Notes: generated by a model from the letters alone, not told the origin. DNA of 64,000 bases from Chitinophaga vietnamensis (GCF_902167635.1 NZ_CABHMS010000005.1:434001-498000), one strand, 5' to 3'. Positions 46,182 to 54,308 are shown, counted from the first letter of the stretch. Made by a program: numbers and translations.

Positions 46182-47048
46182 ATGATTAGCACGATCAATA
46201 AATATCTTTCCCTGGTGAAGTTCGCACATACGATCTTCGCCATGCCCTTTGCCCTCATCGGTTTTTTTATGGCGATCACCCGTGGCGGCGGCGCCTTCAG
46301 CTGGCAGCTCTTTGGCCTGGTGATCCTCTGCATGGTGTTTGCCCGCAGTGCGGCCATGGCCTTCAATCGCTGGTTGGACGTGGATATCGACAAGCTCAAT
46401 CCGCGCACTGCAAAAAGGGAGATCCCCGCGGGTATTATCTCCCGCAGGAATGCGATGTATTTCATTATCGGTAATGTGGTGCTGTTCATGGCGGCCACTT
46501 ACTTCATCAACCGTATCTGTTTTTATCTCTCGCCCATCGCATTGTTCGTGGTGCTGGGATATAGCTATACCAAGCGTTTTACGGCGCTCTGCCACCTGGT
46601 GCTGGGGGTGGGCCTGTCGCTCGCGCCAATCGGGGCTTACCTGGCGGTGACGGGGCAATTTGCCACGCTGCCGGTGCTGGTGAGCATGCTGGTGCTCTGC
46701 TGGGTATCGGGCTTCGATATCATCTATTCCTTGCAGGATGAGGATTTTGATAAATCGCAACAGCTGAATTCCATTCCGGCCTGGCTGGGCCTGAGCGGCG
46801 CTTTGCGCTTCTCCGAGCTGCTGCATGTGATCACGGCGGCGCTGGTGATCACGATCGGTATCTCCGGGCATTTCCATTGGGTATATTGGATCGGGGCGGC
46901 CGTATTTGTGAGCATGCTGGTATCACAGCATTTACTGGTAAAACCGGCTGACCTCAGCAGGATCAATATTATGTTCATGACCACCAACGGCATTGCCAGC
47001 GTGGTATTTGCCGTATTTGCCATCGCCGATATGCTCATCTTCCAATAA
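46182..47048 (+). CDS. UbiA-family polyprenyltransferase (possible menaquinone-pathway MqnP)
   Basis: 288 residues with about eight hydrophobic helices. The first Asp-rich motif is NRWLDVDIDKLNPRT (NxxxDxxxD) and the second is DIIYSLQDEDFDKSQQL. The family attaches a polyprenyl chain to an aromatic acceptor inside the membrane. Bacteroidetes make menaquinone rather than ubiquinone, so the futalosine-pathway enzyme MqnP is a more likely role than UbiA; no other pathway gene is here to confirm it. The stop codon TAA is the first part of repeat R8. Confidence 0.82.
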   Translation: MISTINKYLSLVKFAHTIFAMPFALIGFFMAITRGGGAFSWQLFGLVILCMVFARSAAMAFNRWLDVDIDKLNPRTAKREIPAGIISRRNAMYFIIGNVVLFMAATYFINRICFYLSPIALFVVLGYSYTKRFTALCHLVLGVGLSLAPIGAYLAVTGQFATLPVLVSMLVLCWVSGFDIIYSLQDEDFDKSQQLNSIPAWLGLSGALRFSELLHVITAALVITIGISGHFHWVYWIGAAVFVSMLVSQHLLVKPADLSRINIMFMTTNGIASVVFAVFAIADMLIFQ

Positions 47049-47084
47049 ATCCATAAATCCGTAAATCCATAAATCCTCAAATAA
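47045..47084. repeat. Single-arm octamer repeat R8
   Basis: The complementary-strand units ATAAATCC, ATAAATCC, GTAAATCC, ATAAATCC, then TCAAATA fill nearly all of the gap between the prenyltransferase stop and the ruvX start. The end, GTAAATCCATAAATCCTC, is identical to the outer right arm of R4 at 35475-35556. No left arm is present. Confidence 0.8.
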
Positions 47085-47087
47085 ATC

Positions 47088-47498
47088 ATGGCGCGAATAA
47101 TGGCGATAGACTACGGGAAAAAGAGAACAGGCCTGGCGGTGACCGACCCCCTGCAGCTGATCGCAAGCGGCCTTACCACGGTACCTACGCATGAGCTGAT
47201 CCCTTTCCTGAAAAAATATTTTGCCGCCGAGCCGGTGGAAACCATCGTGATAGGAGAGCCTAAAAACCTTGATGGCAGCGCCACAGACGCTACTGCGCTG
47301 GTAACGGAATGTATCCGTATCATCGGCAAAAATTTCCCGGCTATCCGCATCGTCAAAATAGACGAACGCTTCACCTCCAGGATGGCCTTCCAGAGCATGA
47401 TCGACAGCGGCCTGAAAAAGAAGGACCGCCAGAACAAAGGCCTGGTAGACGAGATCAGCGCCACGATCATTTTACAGGAATACCTCCAATCCAGGTAA
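47088..47498 (+). CDS. ruvX: Putative Holliday junction resolvase / pre-16S rRNA nuclease RuvX (YqgF)
   Basis: 136 residues, standard YqgF length. The RNase H-like core begins IMAIDYGKKRTGLAVTD (catalytic Asp), then VIGEPKNLDGS and VKIDERFTSRMAF with acidic residues, and KGLVDEISATIILQEYL at the end. YqgF proteins take part in 16S rRNA 5' maturation and were also proposed as junction resolvases. It is followed by a strong terminator. Confidence 0.93.
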   Translation: MARIMAIDYGKKRTGLAVTDPLQLIASGLTTVPTHELIPFLKKYFAAEPVETIVIGEPKNLDGSATDATALVTECIRIIGKNFPAIRIVKIDERFTSRMAFQSMIDSGLKKKDRQNKGLVDEISATIILQEYLQSR

Positions 47499-47508
47499 AT
47501 AATGTAAC

Positions 47509-47569
47509 AGCATTGCGGCTCCACTGCCATAGGGCGGTGGAGCCGCAATGCTTATTTTGTTTATTTTTG
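47509..47569 (+). terminator. Terminator of ruvX overlapping the def promoter region
   Basis: AGCATTGCGGCTCCAC at 47509-47524 pairs fully with 47537-47552, followed by TATTTTGTTTATTTTTG. The same T-rich end contains TATTTTTG at 47562-47569, a TAnnTTTG -7 element for def, so terminator and promoter are packed together. Confidence 0.8.
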
Positions 47570-47594
47570 TTGTTTGAATAAAGAATTTAAGCAT

Positions 47595-48173
47595 ATGATA
47601 TTGCCAATAGTAGCATACGGGCATCCGGTACTTAGAAAGGTGGCCGAAGATATTACCCCCGATTATCCCGGCCTGAAAGAACTGATCGCCAACATGTGGG
47701 AAACGATGTATGGCTCCAGTGGCGTGGGTATTGCCGCACCGCAGGTGAACAAAGCGATCCGCCTTTTTGTTGTAGATAGTAAGCAGATCATCGATAACCT
47801 GGAAGATGATGAGAAAGATGCCTATCCCGGCGACGCGGGCGTGAAGGAAGTATTTATCAACGCGCATATTGTTAGCACAGGCGGTGAAGACTGGCCCTAT
47901 AACGAAGGCTGCCTGAGCATTCCCAAGATCAGGGAAGATGTGGAACGTCCTGAAACCGTAACACTCCGGTATGTAAATGAAAATTTCGAGCCGCAGGAGA
48001 AAACATTTACCGGCGTAACAGCCCGCGTGATCCTGCACGAATACGATCATATTGATGGTAAACTGTTCATCGATCATCTCAAGCCACTAAAGCGGAGAAT
48101 GTTGAAAAGCAAACTCGATGATATCAGCAAAGGCAAGGTAAGAGTGGATTACAAAATGTCTTTCCCGAAATAG
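47595..48173 (+). CDS. def: Peptide deformylase
   Basis: 192 residues from ATG 47595, which gives the usual start MILPIVAYGHPVLRK; an in-frame TTG at 47574 would add seven residues not expected in the family. The three deformylase motifs are present: GVGIAAPQV (motif 1), EGCLSIP (motif 2, metal Cys) and HEYDHIDG (motif 3, HExxH). It removes the formyl group from nascent proteins. A -7-like TATTTTTG lies 25 bp upstream. Confidence 0.96.
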   Translation: MILPIVAYGHPVLRKVAEDITPDYPGLKELIANMWETMYGSSGVGIAAPQVNKAIRLFVVDSKQIIDNLEDDEKDAYPGDAGVKEVFINAHIVSTGGEDWPYNEGCLSIPKIREDVERPETVTLRYVNENFEPQEKTFTGVTARVILHEYDHIDGKLFIDHLKPLKRRMLKSKLDDISKGKVRVDYKMSFPK

Positions 48174-48181
48174 GAAAAAAT

Positions 48182-48211
48182 TTTGTAATGTAAAGAAAAG
48201 CTGTTATTTTG
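48182..48211 (+). promoter_or_regulatory. Candidate promoter of the first ECF/anti-sigma module
   Basis: TTTG at 48182-48185, a 19-bp spacer, then TATTTTG at 48205-48211, one base shorter than TAnnTTTG. Transcription would begin about 20-25 nt before the TTG start at 48241. Confidence 0.45.
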
Positions 48212-48240
48212 GTCTAACAAAGATTAACATCCATATCCTC

Positions 48241-48792
48241 TTGGGAGCTACCTTAACATATACTGAAGCCGAACTTGTTCAGGGTCTTAAAGCCAGGGAT
48301 GAAAAAGTTTTTAGTTATTTGTACGACCATTATTCCCCCGCATTATATGGAGTGGCCCTGAAAGTACTTACAGACGAATCTTCCGCAGGCGACGTTTTGC
48401 AGGAGGTGTTTGTAAAGATCTGGCGCAGTATTGAACGCTATGATCCTTCGAAGGGCCGCCTCTTTACCTGGATGTTAAACATCGCCCGCAACACCGCCAT
48501 CGATAGTTTGCGGTCCAAAGCGTACAAGCTGGAACAACGCGTAACGGATGTTACCAGCGGCGCGCTGATGTACGAGCCCCAGCTGGCCGTACACCAGTCA
48601 GTAGATCACCTCGGCCTCACCAAGGTGATAGAAAGTCTCAACAAAGAACAACGAATTATTATCGATCTTGCCTATTTCAAAGGATGTACACAGGAAGAAA
48701 TAGCCAAAGTCTTGGATATACCGCTGGGCACCGTGAAAACCCGTATGCGCAATGCTATCATACAATTGAGGATATTGCTTAAACAGTTGTAA
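48241..48792 (+). CDS. ECF sigma factor, module 1 (SigK/RskA-type pairing)
   Basis: 183 residues from a TTG start. No ATG exists near the conserved N-terminus, and the paralogue at 49896 also starts with TTG at the aligned place (both continue to TYTEAELVQGL). Region 2: FSYLYDHYSPALYGVALKVL with DVLQEVFVKIWR and GRLFTWMLNIARNTAID; region 4: IDLAYFKGCTQEEIAKVLD followed by PLGTVKTRMRNAI. It is followed 3 bp later by its anti-sigma gene. The LAYF/GTVKTR features are typical of the SigK-like ECF group, whose partner is an RskA-type anti-sigma. Confidence 0.92.
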   Translation: MGATLTYTEAELVQGLKARDEKVFSYLYDHYSPALYGVALKVLTDESSAGDVLQEVFVKIWRSIERYDPSKGRLFTWMLNIARNTAIDSLRSKAYKLEQRVTDVTSGALMYEPQLAVHQSVDHLGLTKVIESLNKEQRIIIDLAYFKGCTQEEIAKVLDIPLGTVKTRMRNAIIQLRILLKQL

Positions 48793-48795
48793 AAC

Positions 48796-49671
48796 GTGGA
48801 TGTTAATCGTTACATATCATCCGGTATTTTAGAGAGCTATGTATTCGGTCTCCTTCCAGAAGAAGAAAATGGAGAAGTTGAAAGCATAGCATTACATTAC
48901 CCCGAAGTGCAGGCCGCAGTAAATGCTTTACAGCACGACAAAGAACGTTTTGTAAAACTCTATTCCACCACTCCTCCTACCGCCATCAAAGACCGTTTGA
49001 TGGATATTATCCGCTATGAGAGTACGGCAGAGGGGAATGGTAAACTGCCGGAAGAATTACGTATAGCCGACACCGTGCCTGCCGCGCCTGTGATGCTGAA
49101 AACAACGCCCGCCGCCACCAACGGCCATAGCAAGCCCATCAACCATATTAAAAAGAACGCCGGCACTGACCGCGTCTGGAAATACCTCGCTGCCGCTTTC
49201 ATCGCATTGCTCATCGGCAGCGTGATCATGAATTTCTTTTTCTTCCAGAAATCCACCGACTATAAAAGCCGTTATCAATCATTGATCGCCGCCAGGGAAA
49301 AACTGAGCGAAGAACAGAAAGAACAGGCCGACCATAGCCATAGTACCAGTCTTCATGAAGAAGAAGATATACTGACTTTGGAGAAAGATACTTCCTTCAT
49401 CCATGTGAATATGAAAGGCAGCGGGCCATTTGCCGGTCATGCCGTGAATGTATCCTGGAATCCACATACACATGTGGTATACCTCATTGCAAAGCTGCTG
49501 CCAGTACCGCCGCCAGGCAAGCAGTTCCAGCTCTGGGCCATCGTCAATAAGAAAATGATCGATGCCGGCATCTTCGAAAGCGGCGCCGCCGTATCCGGAA
49601 AAATACAATTGATGAAAGCAGTGGATGTTGCAGATGCTTTTGCCGTTACATTGGAAAAAAAAAGGCGGTAG
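48796..49671 (+). CDS. RskA-like membrane anti-sigma factor, module 1 (3' end altered by a frameshift)
   Basis: 291 residues from a GTG start. The N-terminal ~80 residues (ISSGILESYVFGLLPEEENG) form the sigma-binding domain, a TM helix lies near 133-153 (LAAAFIALLIGSVIMNFFFF), and the periplasmic RskA domain follows (VNVSWNPHTHVVYLIAKLLP; QFQLWAIVNKKMIDAGIF). The frame ends LEKKRR-stop just after a run of nine A at 49655-49663. With eight A the frame would continue GGSAKPSMDQLYMTEKTHG to TGA 49721-49723, which aligns with the end of the paralogue (GGAVAPTMDQMYVAGK). So the annotated end is probably a frameshift, sequencing error or programmed slippage. Confidence 0.88.
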   Translation: MDVNRYISSGILESYVFGLLPEEENGEVESIALHYPEVQAAVNALQHDKERFVKLYSTTPPTAIKDRLMDIIRYESTAEGNGKLPEELRIADTVPAAPVMLKTTPAATNGHSKPINHIKKNAGTDRVWKYLAAAFIALLIGSVIMNFFFFQKSTDYKSRYQSLIAAREKLSEEQKEQADHSHSTSLHEEEDILTLEKDTSFIHVNMKGSGPFAGHAVNVSWNPHTHVVYLIAKLLPVPPPGKQFQLWAIVNKKMIDAGIFESGAAVSGKIQLMKAVDVADAFAVTLEKKRR

Positions 49672-49895
49672 CGCCAAACCCAGCATGGATCAGCTGTATA
49701 TGACAGAGAAAACGCATGGCTGAAAACAACATTTCATCAGGAAAATAGTATCTTGCTATATATCACCCCGGTTTAACCATTTTTTTGAGCGCTAAATCAT
49801 TCGGACAACCAATTTGAAACACCCGTGCCGAGGCATTGATTGTTTCTCATGTTATGAATGTAAATTAAAGACACTAACGATCTTAATACTGTTTG

Positions 49896-50429
49896 TTGGA
49901 ATCTGCTATTACATATACAGAAGCTGAACTGGTACAGGGTTTACGTAACCGCGACCAGAAAGTATTTAGTTATGTTTATGACAAATACTCACCGGCATTG
50001 TACGGCGTAGTAGTGAAAGTGCTGAATGATCAGGGAGCGGCAGGAGATACCTTGCAAGAGATCTACCTGAAGATATGGCGCAACTTCGACCATTATGATG
50101 AAAGCAAAGGACGCCTCTTCACCTGGATGCTGAACATCGCCAGGAATACGGCTATCGACGTGCTGCGTTCCCGCGCGCACAAGCTGGAAGAAAGAGTGCA
50201 ACCCATTACAGAAGACACCGCGCTGACCGTAAACCCCGCCGTAGACCACGTCGGATTCGCCAAAGTGCTGGAAAAACTGAACAAAGAACAACGAACACTC
50301 ATCGACCTGGCGTACTACAAAGGCTGTACCCAGGAAGAGATAGCAAAAATATTGGAGATTCCCCTCGGCACCGTGAAAACCAGGATGAGAAATGCCATCA
50401 TCCAACTGAGGAATATCATCAGAAAATAG
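49896..50429 (+). CDS. ECF sigma factor, module 2 (paralogue of module 1)
   Basis: 177 residues from TTG 49896 (another TTG lies at 49893). The aligned start matches module 1 (ESAITYTEAELVQGL). Region 2 includes FSYVYDKYSPALYGVVVKVL and TLQEIYLKIWR; region 4 includes IDLAYYKGCTQEEIAKILE and PLGTVKTRMRNAI. Overall it is close to the module 1 sigma factor, so the pair arose by duplication of the whole sigma/anti-sigma unit. The 220-bp gap before it holds the alternative-frame tail of the module 1 anti-sigma gene and no other ORF; no clear promoter was found. Confidence 0.92.
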   Translation: MESAITYTEAELVQGLRNRDQKVFSYVYDKYSPALYGVVVKVLNDQGAAGDTLQEIYLKIWRNFDHYDESKGRLFTWMLNIARNTAIDVLRSRAHKLEERVQPITEDTALTVNPAVDHVGFAKVLEKLNKEQRTLIDLAYYKGCTQEEIAKILEIPLGTVKTRMRNAIIQLRNIIRK

Positions 50430-50444
50430 AACATCACTCATATC

Positions 50445-50720
50445 TTGGACGCACAACAAACCATATCATCCGGATTGATAGAACTATATGTGACCGGTAT
50501 GGCCACCGAGCATGATGTGAAAGAGCTGGAAGCCGCTATCCGCCAGTTCCCCGAGCTTGCCGCTGAAGTAGACAGGTGCCAGCGTGATATGGAAGAATAT
50601 GTGCTTTTGCATGGATTGATACCGGGAAACGACGTTAAAACACGTTTATTTAACCAAATCAATAATGAAATCGCTTCGCGGGGTCACACCGCTCCGGCTG
50701 ACCAGTCCCCGCAGCAATAA
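50445..50720 (+). CDS. Anti-sigma factor module 2, N-terminal sigma-binding part (separate or interrupted)
   Basis: 91 residues from a TTG start aligned with the GTG start of the module 1 anti-sigma (ISSGLIELYVTGMATEHD). It covers only the cytoplasmic sigma-binding domain and ends at TAA 50718-50720. The same frame then continues through CCAAATGCACTACCC to the ATG at 50736, which begins the membrane/periplasmic half. Module 1 has both halves in one protein of equal total length (291 against 283 codons here). Readings: a real split gene, a recent nonsense mutation, or stop readthrough. Confidence 0.8.
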   Translation: MDAQQTISSGLIELYVTGMATEHDVKELEAAIRQFPELAAEVDRCQRDMEEYVLLHGLIPGNDVKTRLFNQINNEIASRGHTAPADQSPQQ

Positions 50721-50735
50721 CCAAATGCACTACCC

Positions 50736-51296
50736 ATGGAAGAACAAAAACGCCTATCCTGGAAATTGATCGCCGTAGTCGCCGCCGTGCTGCTACTGGG
50801 CAGCCTGATCCTCAACTATGTATTCTTTAACCGGTACAAAGAGTTCCGGGAATACAAAGACAAATATCAGTCGCTGCTAGTATCTCAAAACTCCATACTG
50901 TCAAAGAGCAATCTGTATAAGACACGTATGGAACAGCTGGAATCCTCTATAGAAGTGATGGAAGATCCTGCTGTATTGAAAGTGAAAATGCCTGGTACCA
51001 AACCATTCCCTGAAGCGGTAGCCACCGTATTCTGGAACCAGAGCAGCCAACAGGTATACCTCAAGGTGAACAACCTGCCGGAACCTGCGGCCGACAAGCA
51101 ATATCAACTGTGGGCTATCGTAGATGGCAAACCAGTGGATATGGGCGTGTTCGAAATGGGCGATACCGCCAAAGTATTACAGAAGATGAAGACCACCGGC
51201 AAAGCACAAATGTTTGCGGTCACACTCGAGAAGAAAGGCGGTGCTGTTGCGCCAACAATGGATCAGATGTATGTTGCCGGAAAAATCCCCGGATAA
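50736..51296 (+). CDS. Anti-sigma factor module 2, membrane and RskA-like periplasmic part
   Basis: 186 residues from ATG 50736, in the same frame as the upstream fragment. TM helix near 9-30 (LIAVVAAVLLLGSLILNYVF), a coiled-coil-like stalk (YKEFREYKDKYQSLLVSQNS), then the RskA domain (ATVFWNQSSQQVYLKVNNLP; QYQLWAIVDGKPVDMGVFEM) and the ending LEKKGGAVAPTMDQMYV. It has no sigma-binding part of its own, so it would need the upstream fragment or readthrough to act as an anti-sigma factor. Confidence 0.8.
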   Translation: MEEQKRLSWKLIAVVAAVLLLGSLILNYVFFNRYKEFREYKDKYQSLLVSQNSILSKSNLYKTRMEQLESSIEVMEDPAVLKVKMPGTKPFPEAVATVFWNQSSQQVYLKVNNLPEPAADKQYQLWAIVDGKPVDMGVFEMGDTAKVLQKMKTTGKAQMFAVTLEKKGGAVAPTMDQMYVAGKIPG

Positions 51297-51329
51297 CAAA
51301 CGCCGGTAGCGTATAGCTGCCTGCCATAA

Positions 51330-51377
51330 CAGAAAGCTGACAAGAGCGGATAATTTTCCGCTTTTGCCAGCTTTCTG
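51330..51377 (+). terminator. Hairpin after the module 2 anti-sigma gene
   Basis: CAGAAAGCTG pairs with CAGCTTTCTG, and the inner CAAGAGCGGA pairs with TCCGCTTTTG (one G-U), giving a ~20-bp interrupted stem. It is followed by a C/T-rich stretch rather than a clean U-tract, so termination is plausible but not certain. Confidence 0.5.
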
Positions 51378-51411
51378 CTTTCTGCTTTCCCCTTTATCCT
51401 TAACTTGCAGT

Positions 51412-52353
51412 ATGTCACATGTTTGGAAAAGTATAGCCGCTACCGTTATCATACTGCTGTCCGTAAGGCCCGTACAGGCACAGGATACCGCCCGCTACAA
51501 AGGCATGACAGTGAACCTGGATGAATTTATCGTTGCCGCTAAACGTATAGGCTTCGACGTTAACAGCTTTATAAAAAGGGTGGAAGAAGATACCACCTTT
51601 TACCGCGCGTTTAAAAACCTGCACATCGTAGGATTCAATTCCGATAACGATATCCGCATATTCGACAAGGCAGGGCAGGTGCAGGCCTCCCTCAAAAGTC
51701 AGACCCATCAACAGATGCAGGGCCGCTGCCGCACCATGCAGGTACTTGATGAAAAAGTGACCGGCGACTTCTACGACCGCAAAGGCCGATATAACTACTA
51801 CACAGCCGAACTATATGGCAACCTCTTTTTTACCAAAGGCACCGCCTGCGTAGATGATAACGGTGAATCCACCGAACGCTCCAGCGGCAGCCTCGCGCGG
51901 CATAAATCACAACTCAAGCAACTCATCTTCAATCCCGGCAAACCCATCAGGGGCGTACCGATCGTAGGTACCAAAGTGGCCATCTTCAGCGATGAAGTGA
52001 TCCGCTTCTACGATTTCTCCATCTCCGCACAAAACTATATCGACGGCACCCCCTGCTACGTTTTTACCGCCAAAGCCAAGCCAGGCCTCAGCCGCATCGA
52101 TCGGGCCGACGTAGTGATCGACGAACTCGTGACCTGGTTCAACAAAGAAAATTTCGAGATCGTAGGCAGAAAATACGCGCTCTCCTACAAAACAATGCTC
52201 TTCGATTTCAACGTGAAAATGAACGTGCAAATGACCAAACAATTCGGCCTGCTCATCCCCGCCCTCGTTACCTATAGCGGCACCTGGAACGTGGCTTTCA
52301 AAAAGCGCGAAACCGCCTCGTTCATCGCGAAGTTTTATGATTTTAGCAAGTGA
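51412..52353 (+). CDS. Secreted hypothetical protein, strand-rich
   Basis: 313 residues from ATG 51412; an in-frame ATG at 51364 would add 16 residues that do not form a normal signal peptide. The n-region MSHVWK, hydrophobic core and VQAQ cleavage site give a good Sec signal. The mature protein alternates charged and hydrophobic strands (FYRAFKNLHIVGFNSDNDIR; YNYYTAELYGNLFFTKG; GRKYALSYKTMLFDFNVKMN) and may be an outer-membrane-associated or lipid-carrier-like protein. I do not recognise the family. Its TGA stop (52351-52353) is the first part of hairpin R3. Confidence 0.7.
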   Translation: MSHVWKSIAATVIILLSVRPVQAQDTARYKGMTVNLDEFIVAAKRIGFDVNSFIKRVEEDTTFYRAFKNLHIVGFNSDNDIRIFDKAGQVQASLKSQTHQQMQGRCRTMQVLDEKVTGDFYDRKGRYNYYTAELYGNLFFTKGTACVDDNGESTERSSGSLARHKSQLKQLIFNPGKPIRGVPIVGTKVAIFSDEVIRFYDFSISAQNYIDGTPCYVFTAKAKPGLSRIDRADVVIDELVTWFNKENFEIVGRKYALSYKTMLFDFNVKMNVQMTKQFGLLIPALVTYSGTWNVAFKKRETASFIAKFYDFSK

Positions 52354-52572
52354 TTATCGCGAAGGTTGTCTGGCTCAGGATTTAAGGATTGAAAGGATTA
52401 CCAGGATTTTCGAATTTATTGATTTTCGGATTTATTGATTTAATCGAAGCGGAGATAAGGTTGTTCATCTCCGCTTCGATTAAATCAATAAATCCGAAAA
52501 TCAATAAATTCGAAAATCCTGGTAATCCTTTCAATCCTTAAATCCTGAGCCAGACAACCTTCGCGATAATCA
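52351..52572. repeat. Long perfect hairpin element R3, stop codon to stop codon
   Basis: A 222-bp palindrome with 106-bp perfect arms (52351-52456 and 52467-52572) and a 10-nt loop. It starts with the TGA of the + strand gene and ends with the TGA of the - strand gene. The outer arms match R1 and R2, except for one base (TTAAG for TTAAT) that is compensated in the opposite arm. The interior is made of octamers ATTTTCGA, ATTTATTG, ATTTTCGG, ATTTATTG and a GAAGCGGAGAT tip shared with R7. Confidence 0.93.
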
Positions 52573-54210
52573 GTACAACACCGTCACCATGCCCGTTTTG
52601 TGTACCCGCTGGTTGGTGTTGCCATCTGTGTAATCAAGTATCCATACATACGTGCCGATATCGACGGGGCGGCCTTGGTAGGTGCCGGTCCAAGCGAATT
52701 GCGGATCGGTGGTGAAGAAGAGACGGTTGCCCCAACGGTTGTAGATGCTCAATGTGTATTGGTTCATCGGGCAGCGGAAGATGGGCCGGAAGATATCGTT
52801 GCGCCCGTCGCCATTGGGCGTGAAGGCGTTGGGGAAGTAAACGTTGCAGGCGCAGTCACGGAAGTTCACCATCACGGAGTCGGTAGTTTTACCGCAGGTG
52901 TTGTAGGCTACGATGGCATACAGGCCTGCTTTGGTGATGGGATAGAAAGGTACGGTGGTGCTGTCCTGCCATTTGTAGTTGCCGCCGGCGCCTGCGGGAT
53001 ACAGCGTATAGGGCTCACCGTTACACAGGATGGTATCGCGGCCCAGATTAACGTGCAGGGTGTCATCGTAGCTCACATGGATGGTATCGGTGGATTCGCA
53101 TCGCCCGATCTGTGCATGCACCCAGTAGTTGCCGGGCTTGGTCACGTAATAGGTGGCCTGGTCGGAGCCGTCCTGCCAAAGGTATTGCCCATTGCCGAAA
53201 TTGGCGTTGAGCACGAGGAAATTGCCTCTGCAGATGGTGGTATCATTGCCCAGGTGGATCTTGTGCAGGCGGTTATAGTTGATGAAGACGGTATCTATTA
53301 CATTGCAGATATGATTGATCTCTACCAGTGCCCAAACATTGCCTTCATTGCTCACCGTGATAGCTGGCGTAGTGGCGCCGGTGCTCCATTTCCAGGCGGT
53401 GGCCTGCGGTACGTTGGGCGCCAGTGTAATGCTTTCGCCCGGGCATAATAAAGTATCAGGGCCTAATGAAAACGGATAAGGCGGACCGTTGAAGGTGATG
53501 GTCGCCTGTGCATCAATTTCTGCGCATCCTTTCGGGAATACCCGTACGCGGTAGGTGCCGGAGCTGTTTACATCCTGCGTGGGCTGGGTGTTGCCGGTAT
53601 TCCATAGATAGGTGCAGTTCTGTGCGGTGGCGTCCAGCGCAATGTGCTGGCCGGTGCACAGCACGAGGTCGGGGCCAAGATCGATCTTTGGTATGGGTGT
53701 GAAGAATACATTGACAGAATCAGGAATGAGACATCCATTCACTTTCACTTTGTAGGTGATGGAAGTATCGGCCACGATAGAAGCATTGGTGGAGCTGTCT
53801 TGCCAGAGGTATTGCGCACCGGGTATCACGGGGGCCTGTAAGATGATTTTGTTACCCTGGCACAGCGTAGTGTCCTGTGGGCCTAGCTTCCAGGCGATCG
53901 GCGTTACAATGGTGATGGGCTGGACAGTGGTATCAGCCACGCCTTTGCGCCACGCGATGAGTGTATCATTGTAGGTACCTGTGGTATGATAAACATGCCA
54001 GGGATTTTTTTTCCGGGAGGAGTCCGCCACACCGGAGGCGGGATCGCCAAAGAACCATTTTACAGAGTCGATGCCTGCGCTGTTCCTGATGCCGAAATAA
54101 ACAGTATCATTTACACAGGTAGAGGAAGTGTTGAACGGCGTTTGCTGTGCGGCGGCATGCCTGGGCAATGCCAGCATAAGTAACAGTAAAAGTATGGATA
54201 GGCTTCGCAT
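52570..54210 (-). CDS. Secreted repeat protein with T9SS type B sorting domain
   Basis: 546 residues with a signal peptide ending in AAAQ. A PKD-like N-terminal unit (VKWFFGDPASGVADSS; YHTTGTYNDTLI) is followed by about five adhesin-like repeats, each with LGxDTxLCxG, then YxWqxG/S, then GxYxV...C. The C-terminal block NVYFPNAFTPNGDGRNDIF, YNRWGNRLF and GTYVWILDYTD is the gliding-motility/CHU_C-type T9SS sorting domain. It is therefore exported through the type IX system and probably attached to or released from the cell surface; binding target unknown. Confidence 0.92.
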   Translation of the reverse strand: MRSLSILLLLLMLALPRHAAAQQTPFNTSSTCVNDTVYFGIRNSAGIDSVKWFFGDPASGVADSSRKKNPWHVYHTTGTYNDTLIAWRKGVADTTVQPITIVTPIAWKLGPQDTTLCQGNKIILQAPVIPGAQYLWQDSSTNASIVADTSITYKVKVNGCLIPDSVNVFFTPIPKIDLGPDLVLCTGQHIALDATAQNCTYLWNTGNTQPTQDVNSSGTYRVRVFPKGCAEIDAQATITFNGPPYPFSLGPDTLLCPGESITLAPNVPQATAWKWSTGATTPAITVSNEGNVWALVEINHICNVIDTVFINYNRLHKIHLGNDTTICRGNFLVLNANFGNGQYLWQDGSDQATYYVTKPGNYWVHAQIGRCESTDTIHVSYDDTLHVNLGRDTILCNGEPYTLYPAGAGGNYKWQDSTTVPFYPITKAGLYAIVAYNTCGKTTDSVMVNFRDCACNVYFPNAFTPNGDGRNDIFRPIFRCPMNQYTLSIYNRWGNRLFFTTDPQFAWTGTYQGRPVDIGTYVWILDYTDGNTNQRVHKTGMVTVLY

Positions 54211-54308
54211 GTATCGACATGGTATAGAAGTACTAAATTATGGAAAAATATAATGTGATTATGTGAAATTTTTGTGTACGCGATACCAGGCCGGTATCGT
54301 GTACAAGG

